DNA from: Synergistaceae bacterium
GTDB lineage: Bacteria; Synergistota; Synergistia; Synergistales; Aminobacteriaceae
Length of the DNA stretch: 21,619 nucleotides
Reading direction: 5' to 3'
Assembly (NCBI GenBank): GCA_031289165.1
Contig: JAITPZ010000100.1
Coordinates: forward strand, 1 to 21,619
Part shown: positions 1 to 6,431 of the stretch, in pieces
Numbering within the stretch: the first letter of the stretch is position 1
How the letters are laid out: each line of letters opens with the position of its first letter
Made by a program: the position numbers and the translations under genes
Notes under the pieces: generated by a model
Told to the model about the DNA's origin: nothing
Databases searched by the model: none
Seen by the model: only the letters and a program-made list of their open reading frames with translations

Positions 1-101
1 CGCCGGCGACGGCGCCGATCGGAGGCGCCGACCGGGATCGAGCATGGAGTGAAGTGATTAAGAGTACAGTGATGTAACTTAAGTAATGAACGCGACCAAT
101 C

Positions 102-146
102 TTTGGGGCTCCGCCCCAAACCTCGCGAGGGGTCGCAGACCCCTCG
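102..146 (+). repeat. GC-rich double-hairpin module, copy A
   Basis: Two adjacent perfect hairpins. The first is TTTGGGGC / GCCCCAAA with a 3-nt loop (102-120). The second is CGAGGGGTC / GACCCCTCG with a 3-nt loop (126-146). The same double hairpin occurs at 4919-4963 in inverted orientation, in diverged form at 7441-7490, and as the second hairpin only at 2561-2640. All copies are intergenic. There is no T-run after it, so it is not a canonical intrinsic terminator. Confidence 0.85.
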
Positions 147-170
147 ACCCCTCAAATTGTGGACATTATT

Positions 171-259
171 AAGTTTACTGTAAGAGGCTGAAAGTTTTCC
201 TCGACAGCGAGCCGTTTTCAGCTATTCCAACTTCAGACTTTTCACTTGAATTTACTGTA
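171..259 (+). repeat. AT-rich repeat module, copy A
   Basis: An 89-bp unit lying 24 bp after the GC module. It aligns without gaps to 9051-9139, with about 15 mismatches by my count, and to the reverse complement of 4795-4883. Conserved blocks are TTTACTGTAAGAGGCT at the start and TCCTCGACAG in the middle. The 9-mer TTTACTGTA occurs at both ends of this copy. An imperfect internal hairpin (GCTGAAA / TTTCAGC) is possible. No protein is evident. It may be a non-autonomous mobile remnant or a REP/BIME-like element. Confidence 0.85.
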
Positions 260-311
260 CGAAGTCTCCCTGAACCGCCCCTCGCCTCGATGTCCGTGGC
301 TCCCTGAAAGA

Positions 312-349
312 CCAAAGGCGTTTCTCTCCTGCGAGAGAAACGCCTTTGG
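312..349. repeat. perfect 17-bp inverted repeat (hairpin)
   Basis: Arms 312-328 and 333-349 are exact reverse complements around a 4-nt loop (CTGC), beginning CCAAAGGCG. It lies 42 bp beyond the stop of minus-strand yigZ. Read on that strand the hairpin is followed only by a weak pyrimidine tract, so it could serve as a processing site or poor terminator. A 17-bp perfect stem is longer than most intrinsic terminators. No second copy was seen in the window. Confidence 0.8.
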
Positions 350-390
350 CAAGGGGGGAAGGATACAGGTATTGGTGGCTGATATAGTGG

Positions 391-1011
391 CTAATTTAAT
401 GAAATCCAACTCCATGAGTGAACTCTGTTTCGAGCCTGAAGCTCGTCGAGCAGCCCCGCAACGCGAGACATGGCGGAAAATCGCACCTCCGCCCTCAACT
501 CGATCCCTTCTCCGTACGTCCACTCGGGAACGCCGATCATACCCTCGACGTTAAGCATATGGATAATGTCACCTATTATAGCGTACGGCAGGCAAATAAC
601 CAACCTGCGCGATCGTATCCTCTCAACGGGTCTCGCCAGCTCGACGACACCCGACGCGACCCCGCCGTAAGCGTCGATGAGACCGCGCACACCCAGCCTG
701 ATTCCTCCAAAATACCGGCTCACCACGACCATAACGTTGGTCATGCCGCTGCGCCGTATGGCCGAAAGTATCGGCTTTCCCGCCGTCCCCGCGGGCTCTC
801 CGTCATCGGAACTGTACTCGACGTCCGCCTCCGGTCCCAGAACGTACGCCCTGCAGTTGTGATTCGCGTTTCTGTGTTCACCCTCCGCGCGAGCCGCAAT
901 CTCCCCCACGTCCGCAAGGCTTCTGCAGGGAAAAAGGTGACCGATAAAAACGGAACGTCGAATCTTTTTCTCCAGCGTGACGGCCTCCGCCGGTTCCAGA
1001 TAACTGTCCAT
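391..1011 (-). CDS. yigZ: YigZ / IMPACT (UPF0029) family protein
   Basis: This 206-residue protein matches the YigZ family, conserved cytosolic proteins related to eukaryotic IMPACT. Their exact bacterial role is unsettled, though links to translation and proline peptidase activity have been proposed. The N-terminal domain carries the family signature: an early S-x-F-I-G-H segment, HRNANHNCRAYV, then DDGEPAGTAGKPIL (about residues 69-82), then TNVMVVVSRYFGG with LGVRGLIDAYG. The C-terminal ~70 residues fit the small DUF1949-type ferredoxin-like domain. Length is typical for the family. It lies 58 bp downstream of the HIT gene on the same strand and is probably co-transcribed. The start ATG follows AGGGGATGG, an acceptable ribosome binding site. 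Confidence 0.9.
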   Translation of the reverse strand: MDSYLEPAEAVTLEKKIRRSVFIGHLFPCRSLADVGEIAARAEGEHRNANHNCRAYVLGPEADVEYSSDDGEPAGTAGKPILSAIRRSGMTNVMVVVSRYFGGIRLGVRGLIDAYGGVASGVVELARPVERIRSRRLVICLPYAIIGDIIHMLNVEGMIGVPEWTYGEGIELRAEVRFSAMSRVAGLLDELQARNRVHSWSWISLN

Positions 1012-1069
1012 CCATCCCCTGCCGCGCCTTCACCGCGCACCCGCCGCCGATTCCCGGCGACCCGGCAAA

Positions 1070-1561
1070 CTAAAAACCGGCCTCATCCTCCCACCCGGTC
1101 TTTAATTTCCGATACGTTTCCTCCATCGCCTCGGGAAGAACCCGGGTATCCGCCAGGACCGGCATAAAATTATTATCCCCGACCCAACGAGGGACGACAT
1201 GCAAATGCAGGTGCCCTTCTACACCGGCGCCCGCATCCTTCCCCAGATTAATGCCCATATTGAAAGCCCCGGCTCCCAGCACGCGCTTCAACATCACAAT
1301 GGAACGCGCCGCAAGACGATTCATCTCGAGAAGCTCGCCGTCTGTCAGCGTCTCGTAAAGGTTCGTATGACGAAACGGCACGATCATCAAATGTCCGGGG
1401 TTGTAGGGATAGAGGTTCAGAATAATGAAACAATCCATTCCCCTGTGGAGAATATAACGCTCTCCGTCACGGTTTTCGGCCGGAAAATCACAGAAGATGC
1501 ATCCCTCGTGTTTTGGAGCGCCGATGTAGCTCATTCGCCACGTTGCAAAGAGATGATTCAA
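1070..1561 (-). CDS. HIT-family nucleotide hydrolase/phosphorylase
   Basis: A histidine-triad protein with the active-site motif H-L-H-L-H-V-V-P near its C-terminal third, an N-terminal FATWRMSYI segment, and a CIFC pair that often binds metal. This pattern matches bacterial HIT proteins that split diadenosine polyphosphates or AMP conjugates; the substrate cannot be read from sequence. I chose the TTG at 1561 because GGAGG lies 8 bp upstream and the product then begins MNHLFATWRMSYI, like relatives. The longer ATG form at 1618 adds 19 residues without family resemblance and would run through a DnaA box. The result is 163 residues, a normal size. It is the first gene of a two-gene unit with yigZ. 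Confidence 0.88.
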   Translation of the reverse strand: MNHLFATWRMSYIGAPKHEGCIFCDFPAENRDGERYILHRGMDCFIILNLYPYNPGHLMIVPFRHTNLYETLTDGELLEMNRLAARSIVMLKRVLGAGAFNMGINLGKDAGAGVEGHLHLHVVPRWVGDNNFMPVLADTRVLPEAMEETYRKLKTGWEDEAGF

Positions 1562-1580
1562 CCGCCCGTCCTCCACCCTG

Positions 1581-1653
1581 TTATCCACAGATAAGGTCAG
1601 AATAACACAAATCATCAATTTCGCCTACAGGGAAGTGATAAACTTGTGGATAA
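1581..1653. promoter_or_regulatory. pair of inverted perfect DnaA boxes
   Basis: TTATCCACA at 1581-1589 on the plus strand and TGTGGATAA (the same box inverted) at 1645-1653 are both exact matches to the high-affinity DnaA box. They bracket an AT-rich 55-bp segment between the minus-strand HIT gene and the plus-strand gene at 1723. A 10-bp inverted repeat (1655-1664 / 1681-1690) starts one base after the second box. The site could be a DnaA-regulated divergent promoter or a DnaA-titration site. Two boxes alone are too few to call an origin, and dnaA and dnaN are absent. Confidence 0.6.
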
Positions 1654-1654
1654 T

Positions 1655-1690
1655 AATTCGAGGTTGAGCGGCGCCTTTCGACCTCGAATT
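1655..1690. repeat. 10-bp inverted repeat next to DnaA box
   Basis: AATTCGAGGT (1655-1664) and ACCTCGAATT (1681-1690) are exact reverse complements with a 16-nt centre. The centre can extend the stem by about three more pairs with one G-T wobble. It lies 32 bp before the start codon at 1723, so it would be in or near the 5' leader of that gene. It may be an operator or an mRNA hairpin. Confidence 0.55.
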
Positions 1691-1722
1691 CGGATTACGC
1701 TGAAAACCCGGGAGGGATGACG

Positions 1723-2172
1723 ATGGCTGAACTGATTCTTGTGGTCTGCGGAATAACTTTTCTGTTCGGACTTGTCCAGTGGGCGCGGGGCGGCGCCATA
1801 CTGTGGGACGTCGTATGGTTCGCCCGGAGAATTTCCGGCGGCGCTGAAAACGACGCGGACGGCGACGCGGACGAGAAGAAGGAAGCCGCGCGAATTCGGG
1901 CGGCGAAGGCGCTGCGCGAGATGGAAAGAATGGTGGACGGCCTGTTGCGGTCGAGCTTCAGGATACTGGGCGTACTCGCCCTGTGCGTGTGGCTTTTTGT
2001 CGCCGTGTCCGTCATCGTCGACGTGCTGGGCCTGGACTGGCTGGACAACCTGAGCTTCCGGGCCAACCGCCTGTGGGGCGACCCGACCGTGCGCGCGGGC
2101 TACGGCGCGCGGACGGGAGGAGGCTCGCGCAGCGACGCCTTACGATCACTGGGCTCCGGTCTGCGGAGGTAG
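1723..2172 (+). CDS. small two-pass membrane protein, unknown function
   Basis: I do not recognise this 149-residue protein. An N-terminal hydrophobic segment (about residues 2-16, LILVVCGITFLFGLV) is followed by an acidic Asp/Glu-rich stretch with Asp-Ala/Asp-Gly repeats (about 39-51). Then come a basic amphipathic helix, a second strong membrane segment (about 78-102, FRILGVLALCVWLFVAVSVI), and a Gly/Arg/Ser-rich tail. It would anchor in the inner membrane. The ATG at 1723 is preferred over the one at 1717 because GGAGGG ends at 1716, only sensible spacing for 1723. It converges on the minus-strand gene ending at 2231. Confidence 0.7.
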   Translation: MAELILVVCGITFLFGLVQWARGGAILWDVVWFARRISGGAENDADGDADEKKEAARIRAAKALREMERMVDGLLRSSFRILGVLALCVWLFVAVSVIVDVLGLDWLDNLSFRANRLWGDPTVRAGYGARTGGGSRSDALRSLGSGLRR

Positions 2173-2183
2173 AGCGGAGACCG

Positions 2184-2229
2184 CCCCTCCGGGGGAGGGG
2201 AATCGAGGGCCGGCTTCTTTCACGCCCTC
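2184..2229. terminator. hairpins between convergent genes
   Basis: CCCCTCC-GGG-GGAGGGG (2184-2200) and GAGGGC / GCCCTC (2205-2210 / 2224-2229) form two hairpins in the 58-bp gap between convergent genes. Neither has a clear T-run on either strand, so termination here is a position-based guess. Confidence 0.35.
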
Positions 2230-2230
2230 T

Positions 2231-2539
2231 TCATTGGGGAGGCTTTGGGGAGCCCCTTTCTTTTCCGCTTCCCGCCCCCTCGTTTTGGCGCGACCCGTTC
2301 ATGAAGGTCTGTCTGACGTAAAGCCAGCCCTGCCATATCCCAAAAATGCCGACGACGAACGGCGTAAGGCCGACCACCAGGGCCGTATATCCCCTGCTCT
2401 TCATCCATTGCGCGATGTAAACGCCGGCAAAGGCGTATCCTCCAATCAGCAGGCCCGCCGACACGACCCGCCCGAAAAGAACGACGTCCGATCCCCTCCC
2501 CCCACCGCCGAAGAGAGTCCTGCGCCCTTTTTGAGACAT
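2231..2539 (-). CDS. AtpZ/AtpI-like two-helix membrane protein
   Basis: A 102-residue protein with two membrane helices, about residues 24-45 (VVSAGLLIGGYAFAGVYIAQ) and 54-72 (LVVGLTPFVVGIFGIWQGW), joined by a short basic loop and ending in a charged tail. Glycine spacing and size resemble the AtpZ/AtpI family (ATPase gene 1), which assists F-type ATP synthase assembly or ion entry. No ATP synthase genes are nearby, so the assignment rests only on this shape. AAGGAGG lies about 12 bp before the ATG. The tandem 40-bp repeat begins 21 bp upstream of the start. Confidence 0.5.
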   Translation of the reverse strand: MSQKGRRTLFGGGGRGSDVVLFGRVVSAGLLIGGYAFAGVYIAQWMKSRGYTALVVGLTPFVVGIFGIWQGWLYVRQTFMNGSRQNEGAGSGKERGSPKPPQ

Positions 2540-2560
2540 AATGCGCGACGCCTCCTTTCG

Positions 2561-2640
2561 TCAGGGGTCATGAACCCCTGAACCTCATCATGAAACCTTG
2601 TCAGGGGTCGTGGACCCCTGAACCCCATTATGAATCTTGT
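2561..2640. repeat. two tandem 40-bp units with hairpins
   Basis: Units 2561-2600 and 2601-2640 are direct repeats of exactly 40 bp, both beginning TCAGGGGTC and both containing ACCCCTGAACC, with about nine differences. Each unit folds into a 7-bp hairpin (CAGGGGT / ACCCCTG). The hairpin is closely related to the second hairpin of the GC module seen at 126-146 and 4919-4939. The array sits between the divergent 2539 and 2712 genes, just upstream of the probable ahbC promoter. Confidence 0.85.
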
Positions 2641-2666
2641 TCTTTTTTTCGTTTTTCGTTTATTAT
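2637..2666 (+). promoter_or_regulatory. possible promoter for ahbC-ahbAB
   Basis: TTGTTC (2637-2642) and TATTAT (2661-2666) are 18 bp apart in a T-rich stretch. They lie immediately after the tandem hairpin repeats and about 45 bp before the likely ahbC start. The -35 match is moderate. Confidence 0.4.
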
Positions 2667-2711
2667 GTCCATTATATTGCATGAAATGGGTCTGACTTCG
2701 GGGGTGTTACC

Positions 2712-3857
2712 CTGATTCATCTGACGAAACTTCTGCGTGGCGGGACCTTCCGTGGAGACGAGGCGCGCTTTCCCGGGTCGGGGCGTCCGCGTCCCGTCGT
2801 CGTGTGGCACCTGACGGGCGCCTGTAACCTGCGGTGCCGCCACTGTTACGCTTCGGACGTGGCGGCGGGGGCGCCGATGTCGCGCGCGGAGGCGTTCTCC
2901 TTCCTCGAATACGTCGCTGCCCTGAGGCCCCCGTCCCTGTTGCTCTCGGGTGGAGAGCCCCTGGCCCATCCCGATTTTTTCGAGTACGTCGCCCGCGCTT
3001 CCTCGCTGGGATTGAAGGTATCGCTCTCGACCAATGGAACGCTGATTGACGCGCGCACGGCGGAGTTCCTGACGGAAATGAACGTCGGCTACGTCGGCGT
3101 CAGCATCGACGGGGAAAAGAACATGAACGACGCCTTTCGAGGACTCACCGGGGCCTTTGAGCAGGCTATAAACGGGATTCGTGTTCTTAAAAATTCGGGC
3201 TGCCGCGTCGGACTGCGGTTCACGATGGCGCGTCCGCTGCTGCGGGGGCTGCCCGCGATCATGAGGACCTCGGAGGACCTGTCGGTCGATCGCGTCTGCT
3301 TTTACCACTTTATCCCCTCGGGAAGGAGCCGCGACGGCGCGGCGCTCGTCCCGTTGCGCGCGGAGACGCGGGACGCTCTGCGAAAGCTGTTCGAGTGGGT
3401 CGACCGGGGCGACGCGCCCGGCGAGGCGCTGACCGTCGGGAACTTCGCCGACGGCATTCTGCTTCATCTTTATCTGAAAGAACGGGGGGACTCGCGCGCG
3501 GAGAGCGCGCTTTCCCTGATTGCCAGGTCCGGCGGGGGCCGAAGCGGGCGCGGCATCGTTTCCGTGCGCTGGGATGGAACGCTTTTCGCCGACCAGTTCT
3601 CGTGGCGTCGCCCCCTTGGTCGCTGGCCGGACATCGAAAAAATTTCGGACTCGGGAGCGGTGCCGTCGGAATTCGGCGGTCGCTGCGGGAGATGCCGCTG
3701 GATTGCGCTCTGCCGCGGCAACATGCGCGCCCGCGCCGAGGCCCTGACCGGCGACCCCAAAGGGGAGGATCCGGGTTGCGTGCTGGAGGACGCGGAAATC
3801 GAGAATACCCCGGAGGTCGAAGAATCGCGGGATGGGGCTGATCGCCGTGAACCTTAA
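2712..3857 (+). CDS. ahbC: radical SAM heme biosynthesis protein AhbC
   Basis: A radical SAM/SPASM enzyme. From the 2712 start, the cluster motif C-N-L-R-C-R-H-C is at residues 38-45 and is followed by SGGEPLAHP. Diagnostic AhbC/NirJ segments follow: VGLRFTMAR, CFYHFIPSGR, TVGNFADG, WDGTLFADQF, and the C-terminal cluster region RCGRCRWIALCRGNMRARAE with a later Cys. AhbC removes the acetate side chains of didecarboxysiroheme to give Fe-coproporphyrin III; NirJ of heme d1 synthesis is the close alternative. The next gene, a siroheme decarboxylase, supports the Ahb route. The frame opens after a stop at 2682 but holds no ATG, GTG or TTG before the internal GTG at 2802. I propose CTG 2712 (behind GGGGGTG) because residues HLTKLLRGGTF resemble the family N-terminus. 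The start remains uncertain. Confidence 0.85.
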   Translation: MIHLTKLLRGGTFRGDEARFPGSGRPRPVVVWHLTGACNLRCRHCYASDVAAGAPMSRAEAFSFLEYVAALRPPSLLLSGGEPLAHPDFFEYVARASSLGLKVSLSTNGTLIDARTAEFLTEMNVGYVGVSIDGEKNMNDAFRGLTGAFEQAINGIRVLKNSGCRVGLRFTMARPLLRGLPAIMRTSEDLSVDRVCFYHFIPSGRSRDGAALVPLRAETRDALRKLFEWVDRGDAPGEALTVGNFADGILLHLYLKERGDSRAESALSLIARSGGGRSGRGIVSVRWDGTLFADQFSWRRPLGRWPDIEKISDSGAVPSEFGGRCGRCRWIALCRGNMRARAEALTGDPKGEDPGCVLEDAEIENTPEVEESRDGADRREP

Positions 3858-4812
3858 AGAAGCACTGGCCGAGCGCCTCCAGTCCGGACTTCCGATTACG
3901 GCGCGCCCCTATCGGGATATCGCCGACGAGACGGGCTGCGACGAGGCGACGGTGCTGCGCCTGACCGGCGAGATGATCGGGGAGGGCCTCATTCGCTCGT
4001 TCGGGGCTTTTGCGGACTTCGAGCGACTGGGTTACGAGGGCCTTCTCTGCGGCCTCGCCGCGCCTGAAAATCATATCGACGAGGTCGCGGCGACGCTTGC
4101 CGCGCGGCGCGAGGTCACGCACGCCTACCTTCGCGCCTGCGAGGTGAACCTGTGGTGTACGGCCCTCGTGAAGGGGGCGGAAAAGGAATGTTTCGCGGAC
4201 GCCCTGCGCCTCTGCCGCTGTCCTTTTGTGGTTCTGAGGACCCGCTCCCGCCTGAAGCTGCGTCCGACCTTTCGATTTTCCGATTCTCCGGAAGTTGCGG
4301 AGAATGACGCGGACGACGGCGTTGCGGGCAGGGATTACGTCCCCTCGGAGGAGGACATTGCCCTGCTGGCTTCGCTGCAGGTTCGTTTTCCTCTCGCGCC
4401 GCGTCCCTTCGACGAGGCGGCGCGGAAGACCGGGACGACGGAGGAGGCCCTGCTGGAACGCCTGAGGTTTTTGCGGCGGGAGGGGGTTCTGAGGCGCGTC
4501 GGCGCGTCTCTCGATCATCGGCGCGTCGGCTACGCGGCCAACGCCCTCGTCGCGTGGGACGCGGAGGATCCGCGGACCGCGGGCAGGACCGCCGCCCGGT
4601 TCCCGTGGGTGAGCCACTGCTACCTGCGCGAGGTTTGGATGAACACGCTGCCCTTCGACTGGCCGTACGGGCTTTATACGATGCTGCATGCCCGGTCCCG
4701 CGAGGCGCTCGACGACTGCATCCGGGATATGGAAAAGGCGCTCTCCTCCCATTGTGTCGTGCTGACGACGGTACGGGAGCTGAAAAAAACGCGATATGGT
4801 GAATTCAGCTAA
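3832..4812 (+). CDS. ahbAB: fused AhbA-AhbB siroheme decarboxylase
   Basis: A 326-residue protein made of two tandem AsnC/Lrp-like siroheme decarboxylase domains (about 1-155 and 165-326). Each has a winged helix followed by a catalytic half: VTHAYLRACEVNLWCTALV in the first and VSHCYLREVW plus WPYGLYTMLH in the second. RFPLAPRPFDEAARKTG and the C-terminal ELKKTR are typical of AhbB. The enzyme removes two carboxyl groups from siroheme, feeding AhbC. AhbA and AhbB are usually separate proteins, while fused forms (NirDL type) are known in heme d1 pathways. The gene overlaps ahbC by 26 bp (ATG 3832) or 11 bp (GTG 3847), so translation is probably coupled. The final five codons and the stop lie inside repeat copy B. 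Confidence 0.87.
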   Translation: MGLIAVNLKEALAERLQSGLPITARPYRDIADETGCDEATVLRLTGEMIGEGLIRSFGAFADFERLGYEGLLCGLAAPENHIDEVAATLAARREVTHAYLRACEVNLWCTALVKGAEKECFADALRLCRCPFVVLRTRSRLKLRPTFRFSDSPEVAENDADDGVAGRDYVPSEEDIALLASLQVRFPLAPRPFDEAARKTGTTEEALLERLRFLRREGVLRRVGASLDHRRVGYAANALVAWDAEDPRTAGRTAARFPWVSHCYLREVWMNTLPFDWPYGLYTMLHARSREALDDCIRDMEKALSSHCVVLTTVRELKKTRYGEFS

Positions 4813-4893
4813 AAAGCCTGAAGTTAGAACAGCTAAAAACGGCTCACTGTCGAGGAAAACTTGTAGCCTCTTACAGTAAATTTAAGTTAAACC
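4795..4893 (-). repeat. AT-rich repeat module, copy B
   Basis: The reverse complement matches the AT modules at 171-259 and 9041-9139, sharing GGTTTAACTTAA (with copy C), TTTACTGTAAGAGGCT and TTCCTCGACAG. Its distal end enters the ahbAB reading frame: codons from 4795 (Tyr-Gly-Glu-Phe-Ser) and the TAA at 4810-4812 are repeat sequence. Together with the GC module at 4919-4963 it has the same two-module order as copy A. Confidence 0.85.
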
Positions 4894-4918
4894 GCTATAC
4901 CTTCTGCCATAATGGGAT

Positions 4919-4963
4919 CGAGGGGTCCGCGACCCCTCGCGGGGTTTGGGGCGGCGCCCCAAA
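4919..4963 (-). repeat. GC-rich double-hairpin module, copy B
   Basis: CGAGGGGTC / GACCCCTCG (4919-4939) and TTTGGGGC / GCCCCAAA (4945-4963), each with a 3-nt loop, are the same two hairpins as copy A in inverted orientation. Loop bases differ from copy A while all stem pairs are kept. It lies between ahbAB and the next plus-strand gene, 32 bp before its start codon. Confidence 0.85.
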
Positions 4964-4994
4964 GGCATTCAATTCTTTCAGGGAGGTTCAGTCT

Positions 4995-5477
4995 GTGAAA
5001 CATTACGAGATGAAGCGGAAGGACAGGGAAGTGACGGATCGGGAGTGGATGGAGGAGATCCTGAAGCGGGGACAGGTGGTTCATATCGGCCTCGCGGACG
5101 CGGAGGGCTGGCCCTACGTCGTCGCGACAGGCTACGGCTACAAAGATGGCGCTATCTACCTGCACGGCGCGCCTGTGGGCAGGAAGAACGACATTCTGGC
5201 CGTCAACCCCAGGGCCTGCTTTCAGGTGGAGGTCGACGTCGAGCTGCTCCGGACCCCCGCCGGCAGGGGGTTCAGCATGAAGTACCGCAGCGTGCTCGGC
5301 TTCGGACATGTCCGCACGTTGACGGACCCCGCTGAAAAGGACGAGGCCCTGAAAATCCTGATGGATCAGTACGACGGGCCGCATGACGACCTTGGGGAGA
5401 AGGACATCGCGCGGGTCTGGGTGGCGCGGCTCGAGATCGAGAGCATGACGGGCAAGCGCGCCAACTACAGTGAGTGA
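4995..5477 (+). CDS. NimA-like pyridoxamine 5'-phosphate oxidase-fold protein
   Basis: A 160-residue split-barrel flavin-binding protein. The order of motifs follows the NimA/PNPOx-like family: a basic start with KDREVTDREWMEEIL, then GQVVHIGLADAEGWPYVV, YGYKDGAIYLHGA, VGRKNDILAVNPRACFQVE, a YRSVLGFGHV segment, EKDEALKILMDQY and a final TGKRA. Members bind FMN and reduce small molecules; some are linked to 5-nitroimidazole resistance, but most have no known substrate. The GTG start at 4995 has GGGAGG 8 bp upstream. It follows repeat copy B and precedes a gap with a strong promoter. Resistance should not be assumed from this match. Confidence 0.85.
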   Translation: MKHYEMKRKDREVTDREWMEEILKRGQVVHIGLADAEGWPYVVATGYGYKDGAIYLHGAPVGRKNDILAVNPRACFQVEVDVELLRTPAGRGFSMKYRSVLGFGHVRTLTDPAEKDEALKILMDQYDGPHDDLGEKDIARVWVARLEIESMTGKRANYSE

Positions 5478-5507
5478 GCCGCTGTTTTTTTACGCGCCCG
5501 GCCCGGC

Positions 5508-5536
5508 TTGACAGCGGGGGGTGGCTCATATATCAT
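5508..5536 (+). promoter_or_regulatory. sigma-70 promoter for the GntR/dehydrogenase unit
   Basis: TTGACA (5508-5513), a 17-bp spacer, and TATCAT (5531-5536) form a near-consensus promoter about 125 bp before the regulator start at 5661. The expected start site is near 5543. The leader includes TTATATGTATGACAATAA (about 5553-5570), which has a weak TGT/ACA dyad that might be an operator. Confidence 0.7.
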
Positions 5537-5660
5537 CGTCTCGCCCCCATGTTATATGTATGACAATAAATTGCCTTTATGAAACATTCACGTCGCGCGT
5601 CGGGAAGCCCGATTCTGATTTACGATCCGATGTGCGGAATTGAGAAAAGAGGGAGGTTCG

Positions 5661-6377
5661 ATGGCGCTTTTCAGCAGGCAGGACACGACCAAAAAACCGG
5701 CGATTATTGTCAGGCGCATTATGGAGCTCATCGAGTCGGGGGAGTTGAAGAAGGGCGACAGGCTGCCCAACGAGATGGGAATCGTCCGTCAGACCGAGAT
5801 CAGCCGGACTTCGGTGCGGGAGGCGTTGAGCGCCCTCGAGCTGATGGGGATCATTGAGCGGATTCCCGGGGACGGGACGTTCATCAGCGACACCGCGCCG
5901 TTTCAGGACTCCAGCTCCCGGGACCTGCTGTTGAAGTTCCTCGAGGACATGGAGGACGTCAACGGCTCCTTCGAGGCGCTGGAGTCCCGAATGGTTCTGG
6001 AGCCGTCGATTGCCCTGATGGCCGCTCGCCGCGCGGAGCCGGAGGACATCGCGGAGATGGAGGAGATCCTTGCGAAAATGGAAAAATCCATCTCGGAGCA
6101 GGACGTGGAGAGCTTTCTGAACGCGGACGCCGACTTTCACCTGGCCATTGCCAGGGCGACGCGGAACGAGGTCCTCTTCGAGATGAACCGGCAGCTCCTG
6201 CTGTCGGCCGACCTGCATATGTGGCGTTCCCTCAAGACGGACCTGCATTTGCTGCAGCCCACGCTGGAAGCCCATCGGAAAATTTTCGCCGCGATCAAAA
6301 AAAGGGATTCCAGGAAGGCCGAGTTCTGCATGGAAATGCACCTCATGCACTACATCAGCGAAGTGGTCAAAAAGTGA
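5661..6377 (+). CDS. GntR-family regulator, FadR subgroup
   Basis: This 238-residue regulator has an N-terminal winged helix: LIESGELKKGDRLPNE, then ISRTSVREALSALELMGIIER and GDGTFI. The C-terminal FCD ligand-binding domain shows D-x-x-F-H-L-A-I-A-x-A-T-x-N (about residues 157-170) and a later H-R-K-I-F-A-A-I. FCD domains normally sense small organic acids through a metal site. ATG 5661 is chosen for the GGGAGG 5 bp upstream; an in-frame TTG at 5640 lacks a good site. It is followed after 54 bp by a D-2-hydroxyacid dehydrogenase, so it probably controls that gene and itself in response to a hydroxy- or keto-acid. The ligand is unknown. Confidence 0.9.
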   Translation: MALFSRQDTTKKPAIIVRRIMELIESGELKKGDRLPNEMGIVRQTEISRTSVREALSALELMGIIERIPGDGTFISDTAPFQDSSSRDLLLKFLEDMEDVNGSFEALESRMVLEPSIALMAARRAEPEDIAEMEEILAKMEKSISEQDVESFLNADADFHLAIARATRNEVLFEMNRQLLLSADLHMWRSLKTDLHLLQPTLEAHRKIFAAIKKRDSRKAEFCMEMHLMHYISEVVKK

Positions 6378-6431
6378 CCGCTATCGTGAATCTTTGAGAC
6401 ATAAAATCCATATGAAACAGGGGTGGGACAG

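Larger units (their letters stand above)
1..390. other. gene-free left flank with repeat copy A and hairpin
   Basis: No convincing gene lies here. All three forward frames close early (stops at about 49-57 and at 75-77). The first 75 bases could therefore be the 3' end of a gene starting outside the window, but nothing recognisable is encoded and the frame cannot be chosen. The rest holds repeat copy A, with its GC module at 102-146 and AT module at 171-259, and a perfect hairpin at 312-349 before the end of the minus-strand yigZ gene. Confidence 0.6.

Noticed and set aside
1..77. Possible 3' end of a gene entering from the left
   Set aside because: All three frames are open for only 15-25 codons, and none shows a recognisable protein end, so no call can be supported.
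171..259. Intact IS or MITE with terminal inverted repeats
   Set aside because: The ends of the AT module are not inverted repeats of each other, and no consistent target duplication flanks the three copies.
1581..1690. Chromosomal replication origin
   Set aside because: Only two DnaA boxes, no long AT-rich unwinding region, and none of dnaA, dnaN, gidA or parA nearby.
3310..4752. 480-codon open frame on the minus strand opposite ahbC-ahbAB
   Set aside because: It is the Arg/Pro-rich mirror of two well-identified genes in GC-rich DNA; long antisense frames are expected.
5485..5530. Hairpin with T-run as terminator after the NimA-like gene
   Set aside because: The seven T lie inside the loop between distant complementary arms, and the second arm overlaps the next promoter, so it is not a normal terminator.
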